Shown: piece after piece, positions 51,480 to 63,568 of the stretch
Layout of the letters: the number at the start of each line of letters is the position of its first letter
How positions within the stretch are numbered: the first letter of the stretch is position 1
Assembly: GCA_029961685.1 (NCBI GenBank)
Contig: JARWKL010000002.1
Location: 19,002,908 to 19,066,907 of the forward strand
Direction of reading: 5' to 3'
DNA length: 64,000 bases
Source of the DNA: Aristolochia californica
Taxonomy: Eukaryota; Streptophyta; Magnoliopsida; Piperales; Aristolochiaceae
The notes under the pieces: generated by a model
Told to the model about the DNA's origin: nothing
Seen by the model: only the letters and a program-made list of their open reading frames with translations
The model's database searches: none
Made by a program: the position numbers and the translations under genes

Positions 51480-52850
51480 CTAATAGCTTAGTGAAATTTT
51501 ATTAGAAAGAGATTTCTAATTGATCCTAACATGTTTTAAATATGGATATGCATGCCTAAAACATGTTGAAGACGCAAATGACGTAATGATCCAAAATTTT
51601 CAAGGAGTACAAAAAATTAAATTCTCGAGTTAACGTGTGGTGGGATATTTACCAGAGCCAAACAGCCCAGTTTTTGCCTATTTAAAAAAAGTGGACCTAA
51701 CAATCATAGATCATCGTAAGTGTTTTGATCGATTAATGATGTGTCATGGCTATAATTTTTGTTACAAAGGACTTGTGGTTTGGGAGTTAACTCTCAGTTA
51801 AAAATGCCTCGCCCCCCCTTTTCCGATGATTACAAAACCAAATATATATATATAAAATTTAAAGATTTATCAATCCTTAAAAATCACAGGTACTTTTTGG
51901 AATTATCTCTCTCAGCATTTTTGCATTTCCATTTTGGATGTTCAATTTTTTTTCAAATCCAAGCATGAGTTTTCACTCTCCCATTTTTCTCGTAAACAAA
52001 ATGATAAGGCATATAGATCACAAAAATATGAAAATATAAGAGTTTAGGTATGCCAAAAATTGAAAAAATTAATAAATATAAGTGAAGGAAATTATTTCAC
52101 TTACTAAAAATGAACACCAAAGTTTGATATCAATGTTTGGAAAATTCTAGTAGTACAACCCCTAATAGCTTGGTAGAATTTTATTAGAAAGAGATTTCTA
52201 ATTGATCCTAACATGTTTTAAATATGGATATGCATGCCTGAAACATGTTGAAGATGCAAATGACCTAATGATCCAAAATTTTCAAGGAGTACAAAAAATT
52301 AAATTCTCAAGTTAACGTGCGGTGGGATATTTACCAGAGCCAAACAGCCCAGTTTTTGCCTATTTACAAAAAGCGGACCTAACAATCATAGATCATTGTA
52401 AATGTTTTGATCGATTAATGATGTATCATGGCTATAATTTTTGTTACAAATGACTTATGGTTTGGGAGTCAACACTCAGTTAAAAATGACTCGCCCCCCC
52501 TTTTCTGATGATTAAAAAACCGAATATATATAAAATTAAAAGAGTTTACAATCCATAAAAATGACAGATACTTTTTGGAATTATCTCTCTCAGCATTTTT
52601 GCATTTCCATTTTTTATGTTCAATTTTGTTTCAAATCCAAGCATGAGTTTTCACTCTCCCATTTTTCTTGTAAACAAAATGATAAGGCATATAGATCACA
52701 ACAAAATGAAAATATAAGAGTTTATGTATGCAAAAAATTGAAAACATTAATAAATTTAAGTGAAGGAAATTATTTCACTTACTAAAAATGAACACCAAAG
52801 TTTGATATTAATGTTTGGGAAATTCCAGTAGTACAACCCCTAATAGCTTG
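51480..52850 (+). repeat. Tandem duplication of one monomer (~678 bp, two copies)
   Basis: Two adjacent monomers share variants that are rare elsewhere: TTTATTAGAAAG, GGAGTACAAAAAATT, CAAACAGCCCAGTTTTTGCC, CATGGCTATAATTTTTGTTA followed by CAAA, CAGCATTTTTGCATTTCC, CCAAGCATGAG, AATGATAAGGCATATAG, CACTTACTAAAAATG and AAAGTTTGATAT. The GCATGAG variant is at 51963 and 52641, 678 bp apart. Confidence 0.88.
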
Positions 52851-53165
52851 GTGAAATTTTAAAAGAACGAGATTTTTAATTGATCATAATATGTTTTAAA
52901 TGTGGATATGCATGCCCGAAACAGTGGAAGATGCAAATGACCTAATGATCCAAAATTTTCAAGGAGTAGAAAAAATTAAATTCTCATGTTAACATGTGGT
53001 GGGATATTTAGAGCCAAACAACCTACTTTTTGTATATTTACAAAAAGCTGACCTAACATTTATAGATCATCGAAAATGTTTTGATCGATTAAAAATGTGT
53101 AATGGCTATAATTTTTGTTAAAAATTATTTTTTATTTGGGAGTCAATACTCAGTTAAAAATGCCT

Positions 53166-53213
53166 TCCCCACCCCCCTCCTCCCCCCTCCTCCCCCCCTC
53201 CCCCCTCCCCCCC
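53166..53213 (+). repeat. C tract interrupted by single T bases, ~48 bp
   Basis: Runs of 2-7 C separated by single T bases and one A, in the variable slot. It looks like a long C tract broken up by point changes, or several short CCCCCCT-type repeats. Confidence 0.9.
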
Positions 53214-53461
53214 TTTTTTCCGATGATAGCAAAACCTAATATATAAATAACTAAAAGAGTTTACAATCCTTCAAAATCACAGATACTTTTTGGAATTATC
53301 TCCCTCAGCATTTGTGCATTTCCATTTTGGATGTCCAATTTTTTTGCAAATCCAAACTAGAGTTTCCTTGCTCCCATTTTTCTCATAAACAAAAAGATAA
53401 GGAAAATAGATCACAAAAAAATGAAAATTTTATAGTTTATGTATGCAAAAAATTATTTCAC

Positions 53462-53522
53462 GCACTAAAAAAGAACACACAAGTTTTGTTATCTAAAAAT
53501 GAAATCCAAAGTTTTGTTATCC
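53462..53522 (+). repeat. 28-30 bp local tandem duplication
   Basis: CTAAAAAAGAACACACAAG is followed by TTATCTAAAAATGAAATCC, a second copy of the same unit. Just left, near 53447-53452, GCAAAAAATTATTTCACGC shows a deletion of about 40 bp. Confidence 0.86.
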
Positions 53523-53871
53523 ATGTTTGGGAAATTCCACTAGTACAACCCCTAATAGCTTGGTGGAATTTTATAAGAAAGAGATTTCTAATTGATCCTA
53601 ACATGTTTTAAAAATGGATACCTAAACATGTTGAAGATGTAAATCACATAATGATCCAAAATTTTTAAAGAGTAGAAAAAATTAAATTCGTAACGTGCGT
53701 TGGGATATTTACCGGAGCCAAACAACCTAGTTTTTCCCTATTTACAAAAAGCGGACCTAACAATCATAGATCATTGTAAATGTTTTGATCGATTAATGAT
53801 GTGTAACGGCTATAATTTTTTATAGAAATGACTTATGGTTTGGGAGTCAACACTCAGTTAAAAATACGTCG

Positions 53872-53895
53872 CCCCCCCCCCCCCCCCCCCCCCCC
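53872..53895 (+). repeat. C tract, 24 nt, rightmost long tract
   Basis: Twenty-four C in the variable slot. No run of 10 C or more occurs to its right. Confidence 0.96.
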
Positions 53896-56800
53896 TCACG
53901 TCTTTTGATGATTGCAAAACCTAATATCTAAAAATATGAAAGACCTTAAAATCCTTAAAAATCAGAGATAATTTTTGGAATTATCACTCTCAGTATTTGT
54001 GCATTTCCATTTTGGATGTTAGATTTTTTTTTCAAATCCAAACTTGAGTTTTTACTCTCCCATTTTTTCTCTTAAACAAAAATATAAGGCAAATAGATCA
54101 CAACAAAATGAAAATTTAAAAGTTTTTGTATGCAAAAAATTGAAAACTATAATAAATGTAAGTGAAGAAAAATATTTCACTCACTAAAAAGGAACACCAA
54201 AGTTTTGTTATCCATGTTTGAGAAATTCCACTAGTACAACCCCTAATAGCTTGGTGGAATTTTATAAGAAAGTGATTTCTAATTGATCCTAACATGTTTT
54301 AAATATGGATACGCATGCCTGAAACATGTTAAAGATGCAAATGACCTAATGATCCAAAAATTTCAAGGAGTAGAAAAAGTTAAATTCTCAAGTTAACGTG
54401 CAGTTGGAGATTTACCAGAGCCAAACAACCAGGTTTTTGCTTATTTACAAGAGGCGGACCTAACAATCATAAATCATCGTAAATGTTTTGATCGATTAAT
54501 GATGTGTAATGGCTATAATTTTTGTTAGAAATGACTTGTGGTTTCAGAGTCAACACACAGTTAAAAATGCCTCGCCCCCCGTTTTCTTTTGATTGCAAGA
54601 CCTAATATATCAAAAACTGACAGAGTTTACAATCCATAAAAATCACACACACTTTTTGGAATTATCTCTCTCAGCATTTGTGCATTACCATTTTCGATGT
54701 TTAATTTTTTTTGAAATCTAAACTTGTGTTTTCACTCTCCCTTTTTCTCGTAAACAAAAAGATAAGGCCAATAGATCAGTAAAAAATTAAAATTTAAAAG
54801 TTTATGTATGCAATAAATTGAAAACTATAATAGATATAAGTGAAGAAAATGATTTCACACACTAAAAATGAACATCAAAGTTTTGTTATCCATGTTTGGG
54901 AAATTCCAATAGTACACCCCTAATAGCTTGGTGGAATTTTATAAGAAAGAGATTTCTAATTGATCCTAACATGTTTTAAATATGGATATACATGCCTGAA
55001 ACATGTTGAAGATTCAAATGATCTAATTATCCAAAAAATTAAAGAAGTAGAAAAAATTAATTTCTAAAGTTAACGTGCGGTGGGATATTTTCCAGAGCCA
55101 AATAACCCACTTTTTCCCTTTTTAAAAAAAGCGGACCTAACAATCATAGATCAATGTAAATGTTTTGTTCGATTAATGATGTGTAACGTTTATACTTTTT
55201 TTTAGAAATGACTTGTGGTTTGGGAGTCAACACTCAGTTAAAAATGCTTCGCCCCCCATTTTTCGATGATTGCAAAACCTAATAAATAAAAAACTGAAAG
55301 ACTTTACAATCTTTAAAAATCATAGATACGTTTTGGAATTATCACTCTCAGTATTTGTGCATTTACATTTTGCATGTTCAATTTTTTTTAAAATCCAAGC
55401 TTCAATTTTCACTCTCCCATTTTTCTCTTAAACAAAAAGATAAGGTAAATAGATCTCAACAAAATGAAAATTTAAAAGTTGTTGTAAGCAAAATATTGAA
55501 AAACATAATAAATGTATGAGAAGAAAAATATTTCACGCACTAAAAATGGACACCAAAGTTTTGTTATCCATGTTTGGGAAATTCTACTAGTACAACCCCT
55601 AATACCTTGGTGGAATTTTATAAGAAAGTGATTACTAATTGATCCTAACATGTTTTAGATATGGACATGCATGCCTGAAACATGTTAAATTTCAAATTGA
55701 CCTAATGATCCAAAAATTTCAAGGAGTAGAAAAAATTAAATTGTCTAGTTAACGTGAGGTGGGATATTTACCAGATCCAAGCTGCCTACTATTTTCCTAT
55801 TTACAAAAAGTGGACCTAACAAACATAGATGATCATAAATGTTTTGATCGATTAATGATGTGCAACGGCTATAATTTTTGTTAGAAATGACTTCTGGTTT
55901 GGTTGTCAAGACTTAGTTAGAAATGCCTCGCCTCCCATTTTTCGAGGATCGCAAACCTAATATATAAAAAAAAAGAAAGATATTTTTTGAATTATCACTT
56001 TCAGTATTTGTGCATTTCCATTTTGGATGTTCAATTTTTTTTCAAATCCAAACTTGAATTTTCACTCTCCCATTATTTTCTTCAACAAAAAGATAAGGCA
56101 AATTGATCACAACAAAATGAAAATTTAAAATTTTATGTATGAAAAAAATTGAAACATAATAAATGTAAGTAAAGAAAATTATTTCATGTACTATAAATTA
56201 ACACCAAAGTGTTTTTATCCAATTTTGGGAAATTCCACTAGTACCACCCCTGATAACTTGGTGGAATTTTATAAGAAAGTGATTTCTAATTGATCCTAAC
56301 ATGTTTTAAATATGGATATGCATGCTTGAAACATGTTGAAGATGCAAATGAGCTAATGATCCAAAATCTTCATGGAGTAGGAAAATATTTATTCCCAACT
56401 TAACGTCCGGAAGGATTTTTATCAGAGCCAAACAACACACTTTTTGCCTATTTACAAAAAGCAGACCGAACTATTATAGATCATTGTAAATGTTTTGATC
56501 GATTAATATTGTGTAACGGCTATAATTTTTGTTAGAAATGACTTATGATTTTGGAGTCAACACTCAGTTAAAAATGCATCACCACCTATTTTTCGATGAT
56601 CACAAAACCTAATATATAAAAAACCGAAAAAGTTTACAATCCTTAAAAATCACAGATACTTTTTGAAATTATCACTCTCAGTAATTGTGCATTTCCATTT
56701 TGGTTGTTCAATTTTTTTTCAAATCCAAACTTCAGTTTTCACCCTCCCATTTTTCTCTTAAACAATAAGATAAGGCAAATAGATCACAACAAAAAGAAAA

Positions 56801-59800
56801 TTTAAATGTTTATGTGTGAAAAAAATTGAAACATAATAAATGTAAGTGAAGAAAATTATTTCATGCACTTAAAATGGAAACCAAAATTTTGTTATCCATG
56901 TTTGGGAAATACCACTTGTACACACCTAATAGCTTGGTGGAATTTTAATAGAAAGTGATTTCTAATTGATCCTAACATGTTTTAAATATGGAAATGCATG
57001 CCAGAAACATATTGAAGATGTAAATGACCTAATGATCCAAAAATTTCAAGGAGTAGAAGAAATTAAATTCTCAAGTTAACGAGCGGTGGGATATTTACCA
57101 GAGGTACACAACCCAATTTTTGCCTATTTATAAAAAGTGGACCTAACAATCATAGATCGTCGTAAATGTTTTGATCGATTAATGCTGTGTAACGTCTATA
57201 ATTTTTTTAGAAATGACTTATGATATGGAAGTCAATACTCAGTTAAAAATGCCCCGCCCCCCTTTTCTCGATAATTGAAAAACCTAACATATAAAAAAAT
57301 AAAAGAGTTTACAATCCTTAAAAATTAAAAATACTTTTTGGAATTCTCACTATCAGCATTTGTGAATTTCCATTTTGGATGTTCATTTTTTTTTCAAATC
57401 CAAACTTCAGTTTTCACTTTCCCATTTTTCTCGTAAACAAAATGATAAGGCAAACAGATCAATACAAAATGAAAATTTTTGAGTTTATGTATAAAAAAAC
57501 TTGAAAACTATAAAACATGTAAGTGAAGAAAATTATTTCACGCACTAAAAATGAACACCAAAGTTTTGTTATCCAAGTTTGGGAAATTCCACTAATACAA
57601 TCCCTAATAGCTTGGTGGAAATTTATAAGAAAAAGATTTCTAATTGATCCTAACATGTTTTAAAAATGGATACACATGCCTAAAACATGTTGAAGATGCA
57701 AATGACCTTATGATCCAAAAATTTCAAGGAGTAAAAAAAATTAAATTCTTAAGTTAACGTCCGGAGGATATTTACCAGACACAAACTACCCAGTTTTTGC
57801 TAATTTACATAAAGCGGACCGAACAATCATAGATCATCATAAATGTTTTGATCGATTGATGATGTGTAATGGCTATAATTTTAGGTAGAAATGACTTGTG
57901 GTTTGGGAGTCAACACTCAGTTAAAAATGCCTCGCCCCCCATTTTTCGATGATTGCAAAAACTTCTATATAAAATCCGAAAAAGTTCACAAACCTTAAAA
58001 ATCACAGATACCTTTTTGAATTATCACACTCAGTATTTGGGCATTTCCATTTTGGTTGTTCAATTTTTTTTCAAATCAAAACTTGTGTTTTCACTCTCCC
58101 ATTTTTCTCTTTGAACAAAAAGATAAGAGAAATATATCACAACAAAATGAAAAATTAAAAGTTTGTGTATGCAAAAAATTGAAACATAATAATTGGAAGT
58201 GAAGAAAATTATTTCACGCACGTAAAATGAACACCAATGTTTTGTTACCCATCTTTGGGAAATTCCACTAGTACAACCTCTAATATCTTGGTGGAATTTT
58301 ATAAGAAAGTGATTTCTAATTGATCCTAACATGTTTTAAAAATGGATATGCAAGCCTGAAACATGTTGAAGATGCAAATGACCTAATGATCCAAAAATTT
58401 CAAGTAATAGAAAAAAATTAAATTCTCAAGTTAACGTGTGGTGGGATATTTACCAAAACCAAGCAGCCCACTTTTTGCCTATTTAGAAAAAGCGGACCTA
58501 ACAATCATAAATCATGGTAAATGTTTTGATCGATTAATGATGTGTAATGGCTATAATTTTTGTTAGAAATGACTTGTGGTTTGGTAGTCATCTCTCAGTT
58601 AAAAATGCCTCGCCCTCCATTTTTCGATGATCGTAAGACCTAATATGAAAAAAAAACGAAAGAGTTTAAAATCCTTAAATACCACATATACTTTTTTGAA
58701 TTATCACTCTCAGTATTTCTGCTTTTTCATTTTGGATGGTGAATTGTTTTCCAAATCCAGACTTGAGTTTTCACTCTCCCATTTTTCTCTTAAACAAAAA
58801 GATTAGGCAAATAGATCACAACAAAATGAAAATTTAAAAGTATATTTACGCAAAAAATTGAAACATAATAAATGTAAGTGCAGAAAATTATTTCACGAAC
58901 TAAAAATGAACACCAAAGTTTTATTATCCATGTTTGGGAAATTCCACTAGTACAACCCCTAATAGCTTGATGGATTTGTATAAGAAAGTTATTTCTAATT
59001 GATCCTAACATGTTTTAAATATGGATATGAATGCCTGAAAAATGTTGAAGAACCAAATGACCTAATGATCCAAAAATTTCAAGGAGTAGAAAAATAAATT
59101 TTCAAGGTAACGTGTCGTGGGATATTTATCAGAGCCAAACAGTCCACTTTTTGCCTATTTACAAAAAGCGGACCTAACAATCATTGATCATCGTAAATGT
59201 TTTGATCGATTATTGTTGTGTAATGGCTATAATTTTTGTTAGAAATAACTTATGATTTGGGAGTCAACACTCAGTTAAAAATGTTTCGGCCCCTCTTTTC
59301 CGATAATTGCAAAACCTAATATAGAAAAAACTAAAAGAGTTTACAATCCTTAAAAATCACAGATACTTTTTGGAACTCGCACTCTCTTCATTTGTGAATT
59401 TCCATTTTGGATGTTCAATATTTTTTCAAATCCAAACTTGAGTTTTCCCTTTCCTATTTTTCTTGTAAACAAAATGATAAGGCAAACAGATCAATACAAA
59501 ATGAAAACTTTGGAGTTTATGTAAAAAAAATTGAAAACTATAAAAAATGTTAGTGAAGAAAATTATTTCACACATCGAAAATGAACACCAAAGTTTTCTT
59601 ATACATGTTTGGGAAATTTCACTAATACAACTCCCAATAGCTTGGTGGAATTCAATAAGAAAGAGATTTCTAATTGATCCTAACATGTTTTAAATATGGA
59701 TACGCATGCCTGAAAAATGTTGAAGATGCAAATGACCTAATGATCTAAATTTTTCGAGTAGAAAAATTTAATTCTCAAGTTAACGTGCGGTGGGATATTT

Positions 59801-60870
59801 ACTTGAGCCAAACAACCCAATTTTTGCCAATTTACAAAATGTGGACCTAACAATAATAGATCGTTGTAAATGTTTTGATCAATTAATGATGTGTAACGGC
59901 TATAATTTTTGATAGAAACGACTTGTGGTTTGGGAGTGAACACTTAGTTAACAATGCCTCGCCCCCAGTTTTTCGATGATTGCAAAACTTAATACATAAA
60001 AAACTGAAAGAGTTTACAGTCTTTAAAAATCATAGATAATTTTTGGAATTATCACTCTCTATATTTGTGCATTTCCATTTTGGATGTTCAATTTCTTTTC
60101 AAATCCAAAATTGAGTTTTCACTCTCCCCTTTTTTTCTTAACCAAAAAGAAAAGGCAAATAGATCACAACAAAAAGAAAATTTAAAAGTTTATGAATGAA
60201 AAAAATTAAAAACTATAATAAATGAAAGAGAAGAAAATTATTTCACACACTAAAAATGAAAACTAAAGTTTTGTTATCCATGTTTGGGAAATTCCACTAG
60301 TACAACCCTTAATAGCTTGGTGGAATTTTATAAGAAAGAGATTTCCCATTGATCCTAACATATTTTAAATATGAATTTGCATGCATGAAACATGTTGAAG
60401 ATACAAATGACCTAATGATCTAAAACATTCAAGAAGTAGAAAAAATTAAATTTTCAAGTTAACATGTGGTGGGATATTTACCAGAGCCAAACAACCCACT
60501 TTTTGCCTATTTACAAAAAGCGGACCCAACAATCATAGATCATCGTAAATATTTTGATCGATTAATGATGTGTAACGGCTACAATTTTTTTAGAAATGAC
60601 TTGTGGTTTGGGAGTCAACACTCAGTTAAAAATGCCTCACCCCACATTTTTCGATGATTGCAAGACCTAATATATAAGAAACTGAAAGAGTTTGCAATCC
60701 TTAAAAATCATAGATAATTTTTTGGATTATCACTTTCAGTATTTGTGCATTACAATTTTGGATGTTCAATTTTTTTTCAAAACCAAACTTGAGTTTTCAC
60801 TCTCCCATTTTTTCTTAAACTAAAAGATAAGGCAAATAGATCACAACAAAATGAAAATTTAAAAGTTTAT

Positions 60871-62222
60871 GTAGGGAAAAAATTGAAAACTATAATAAAT
60901 GTAAGTGAAGAAAATTATTTCACGCACTTAAAATGAACACCAAAGTTTTGTTACCCATGTTTTGGAAATTCCACTAGTACAACCCCTAATAGTTTGGTGG
61001 AATTTTAAAAGAAAGTGATTTCTAATTGTTTCTAACATGTTTTAAATATGGATATGCATGCTAGAAACATGTTGAAGATGCAAATGACCTAATTATCCAA
61101 AAATTTCAAGGAGTAAAAAAAATTAAAATCTAAAGTTAACGTGTAGTGGGATATTTACCTGAGCCAAACATCCCACTTTTTGCATATTTACAAAAAGCGG
61201 ATGTAAAAATCATAGATCATCGTAAATGTTTTGATCTATTAATGATCTGTAATGATTATAATTTTGTTAGAAATGACTTGAAGTTTGGGAGTCAACACAC
61301 AATTAAAAATTCCTCGCTTCCCGTTTTTTGATGATTGCAAAACCTAATATATAAAAAATCGAAAGAGTTTACAATCATTAAAAATCACTGGTACTTTTTA
61401 GAAATATCAGTCTCAGTATTTGTGCATTTCCATTTTGGATGTTAAATTTTTGTTCAAATCCAAACTTGAGTTTTCACTATCCCATTTTTCTCTTAAACAA
61501 AAAGACAAGGCAAATAGATCACAACAAAATGAAAATTTAATAGTTTAAGTGTGCAAAAAATTGAAATATAATAAATGTATGTCAAGAAAATTATTTCACG
61601 CACTTAAAATGAACACCAAAGTTTTGTTATCCATGTTTGGGAAATTCCACTAGTACAACCCCTAATAGCTTGGTGGAATTTTATATGAAAGTTATTTCTA
61701 ATTGATGCTAACATGTTTTAAATATGGATATGCATTCCGAAAACATGTTGAAGATGCGAATGACCTAATGATCCAAAAAATTCAAGGAGTAGAAAAAATT
61801 AAATTCTCAAGTTAAGGTGCGGTAGGATATTTACCAGAGCCAAACAGCCCACTTTTTGCCTATTTACAAAAAGCGGACCTAAAATCATAGATCATTGTAA
61901 ATGTTTTGATCGATTAATGATGTGTAACGGCTATAATTTTTGTTAGAAATGACTTGTTGCTTGGTAGTCAACACTCAGTTAAAAATGCCTTGCCCCCCAT
62001 TTTACGATGATCGAAAACTCAATATATAAAAAACCGAGACAATTTACAATCCTTAAAAATCACACATACTTTTTGGAATTATCACTCTCAGTTTTTGTTC
62101 ATTTTCATTTTGGATGTTCAATTTTTTTCAAATCCAAACTTGAGTTTTCTCTCTCCCATTTTTCTCTTAAACCATAAGATAAGGCAAATAGATCACAAAA
62201 AAATGAAAATTTAAAAGTTTAT
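60871..62222 (+). repeat. HOR-2 unit 1
   Basis: Two monomers. Variant 1 runs through the GGGAGTCAACACACA ending near 61305, and variant 2 follows with TGATGCTAACATG near 61706 and GATGCGAATGACC near 61754. The C tracts are short (6 C at most, near 61993). Confidence 0.9.
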
Positions 62223-63568
62223 GTAGGGAAAAAATTGAAAACAATAATAAATGTAAGTTAAGAAAATTATTTCACGCACTTAAAATGAACACCAAAGTTT
62301 TGTTATCCATGTTTTGGAAATTCCACTAGTACAACCCCTAATAGTTTGGTGGAATTTTAAAAGAAAGTGATTTCTAATTTCCTAACATGTTTTAAATATT
62401 GATATGCATGCCTGAAACATGTTGAAGATGCAAATGACCTAATTATCCAAAAAATTTCAAGGAGTATTAAAATCTCAAGTTAACGTGTGGTGGGATATTT
62501 ACCAGAGCCTAACAACCCACTTTTTGCATATTTACAAAAAGCGGACCTAAAAATCATAGATCATCGTAAATGTTTTGATCTATTAATGATCTATAATGAT
62601 TATAATTTTGAAAGAAATGACATGAAGTTTGGGAGTCAACACACAGTTAAAAATTCCTCGCTCCCTGTTTTTTGATGATAGCAAAACCTAATATATAAAA
62701 AATCGAAAGAGTTTACTATCATTAAAAATCACTGATACTTTTTAGAATTATCAGTCTAAGTATTTGTGCATTTCCATTTTGGATGTTCAATTTTTGTTCA
62801 AATCCAAACTTGAGTTTTCACTATCCCATTTTTCCCTTAAACAAAAAGATAAGGCAAATAGATCACAACAAAATGAAAATTTAATAGTTTAAGTGTGAAA
62901 AAATTGAAATATAATAAATGTAAGTGAAGAAAATTATTTTACGCACTTAAAATGAACACCAAAGTTTTGTTATCCATGTTTGGGAAATTCCACTAGTACA
63001 ACCCCTAATAGCTTGGTGGAATTTTATATGAAAGTTATTTCTAATTGATGCTAACATGTTTTAAATATGGATATGCATTCCGGAAACATGTTGAAGATGC
63101 GAATGACCTAATGATCCGAAAATTTCAAGGTGTAGAAAAAATTAAATTCTCAAGTTAAGGTGCGGTGGGATATTTACCATAGCCAAACAGCCCAATTTTT
63201 GCCTATTTACTAAAAGCGGACCTAAAAATCATAGATCATTGTAAATGTTTTGATCGATTAATGATGTGTAACGGCTATAATTTTTGTTTGAAATGACTTG
63301 TGGCTTTGTAGTCAACACTCAGTTAAAAATGCCTTGCCCCTTATTTTACGATGATAGCAAAACTTAATATATAAAAAACCGAAACAATTTACAATCCTTA
63401 AAAATCACACATACTTTTTGGAATTATCACTCGCAGTATTTGTTCATTTCCATTTTGGATGTTCAATTTTTTTTGAAATCCAAACTTGAGTTTTCTCTCT
63501 CCCATTTTTCTCTTAAACCAAAAGATAAGGCAAATAGATCACAAAAAAATGAAAATTTAAAAGTCTAT
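62223..63568 (+). repeat. HOR-2 unit 2
   Basis: A close copy of unit 1 with the same two variants in the same order. Differences are small: AATTTCCTAAC near 62377 where unit 1 has AATTGTTTCTAAC, and TTGCCCCTTATTTTACG near 63334 where unit 1 has TTGCCCCCCATTTTACG. Confidence 0.9.

Larger units (their letters stand above)
36451..53900 (+). repeat. Diverged satellite block between the two HOR regions
   Basis: Landmarks lie at 36791, 37488, 38168, 38849, 39564, 40242, 40895, 41574, 42253, 42902, 43579, 44021, 44699, 45872, 47102, 47791, 48492, 49192, 49769, 50482, 51151, 51829, 52511 and 53226. Monomers near 45300 and 46470 lost theirs by deletion. Several of the longest C tracts of the window are here (31 nt at 39516, 34 nt at 50425). 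No gene or mobile element is seen. Confidence 0.93.
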
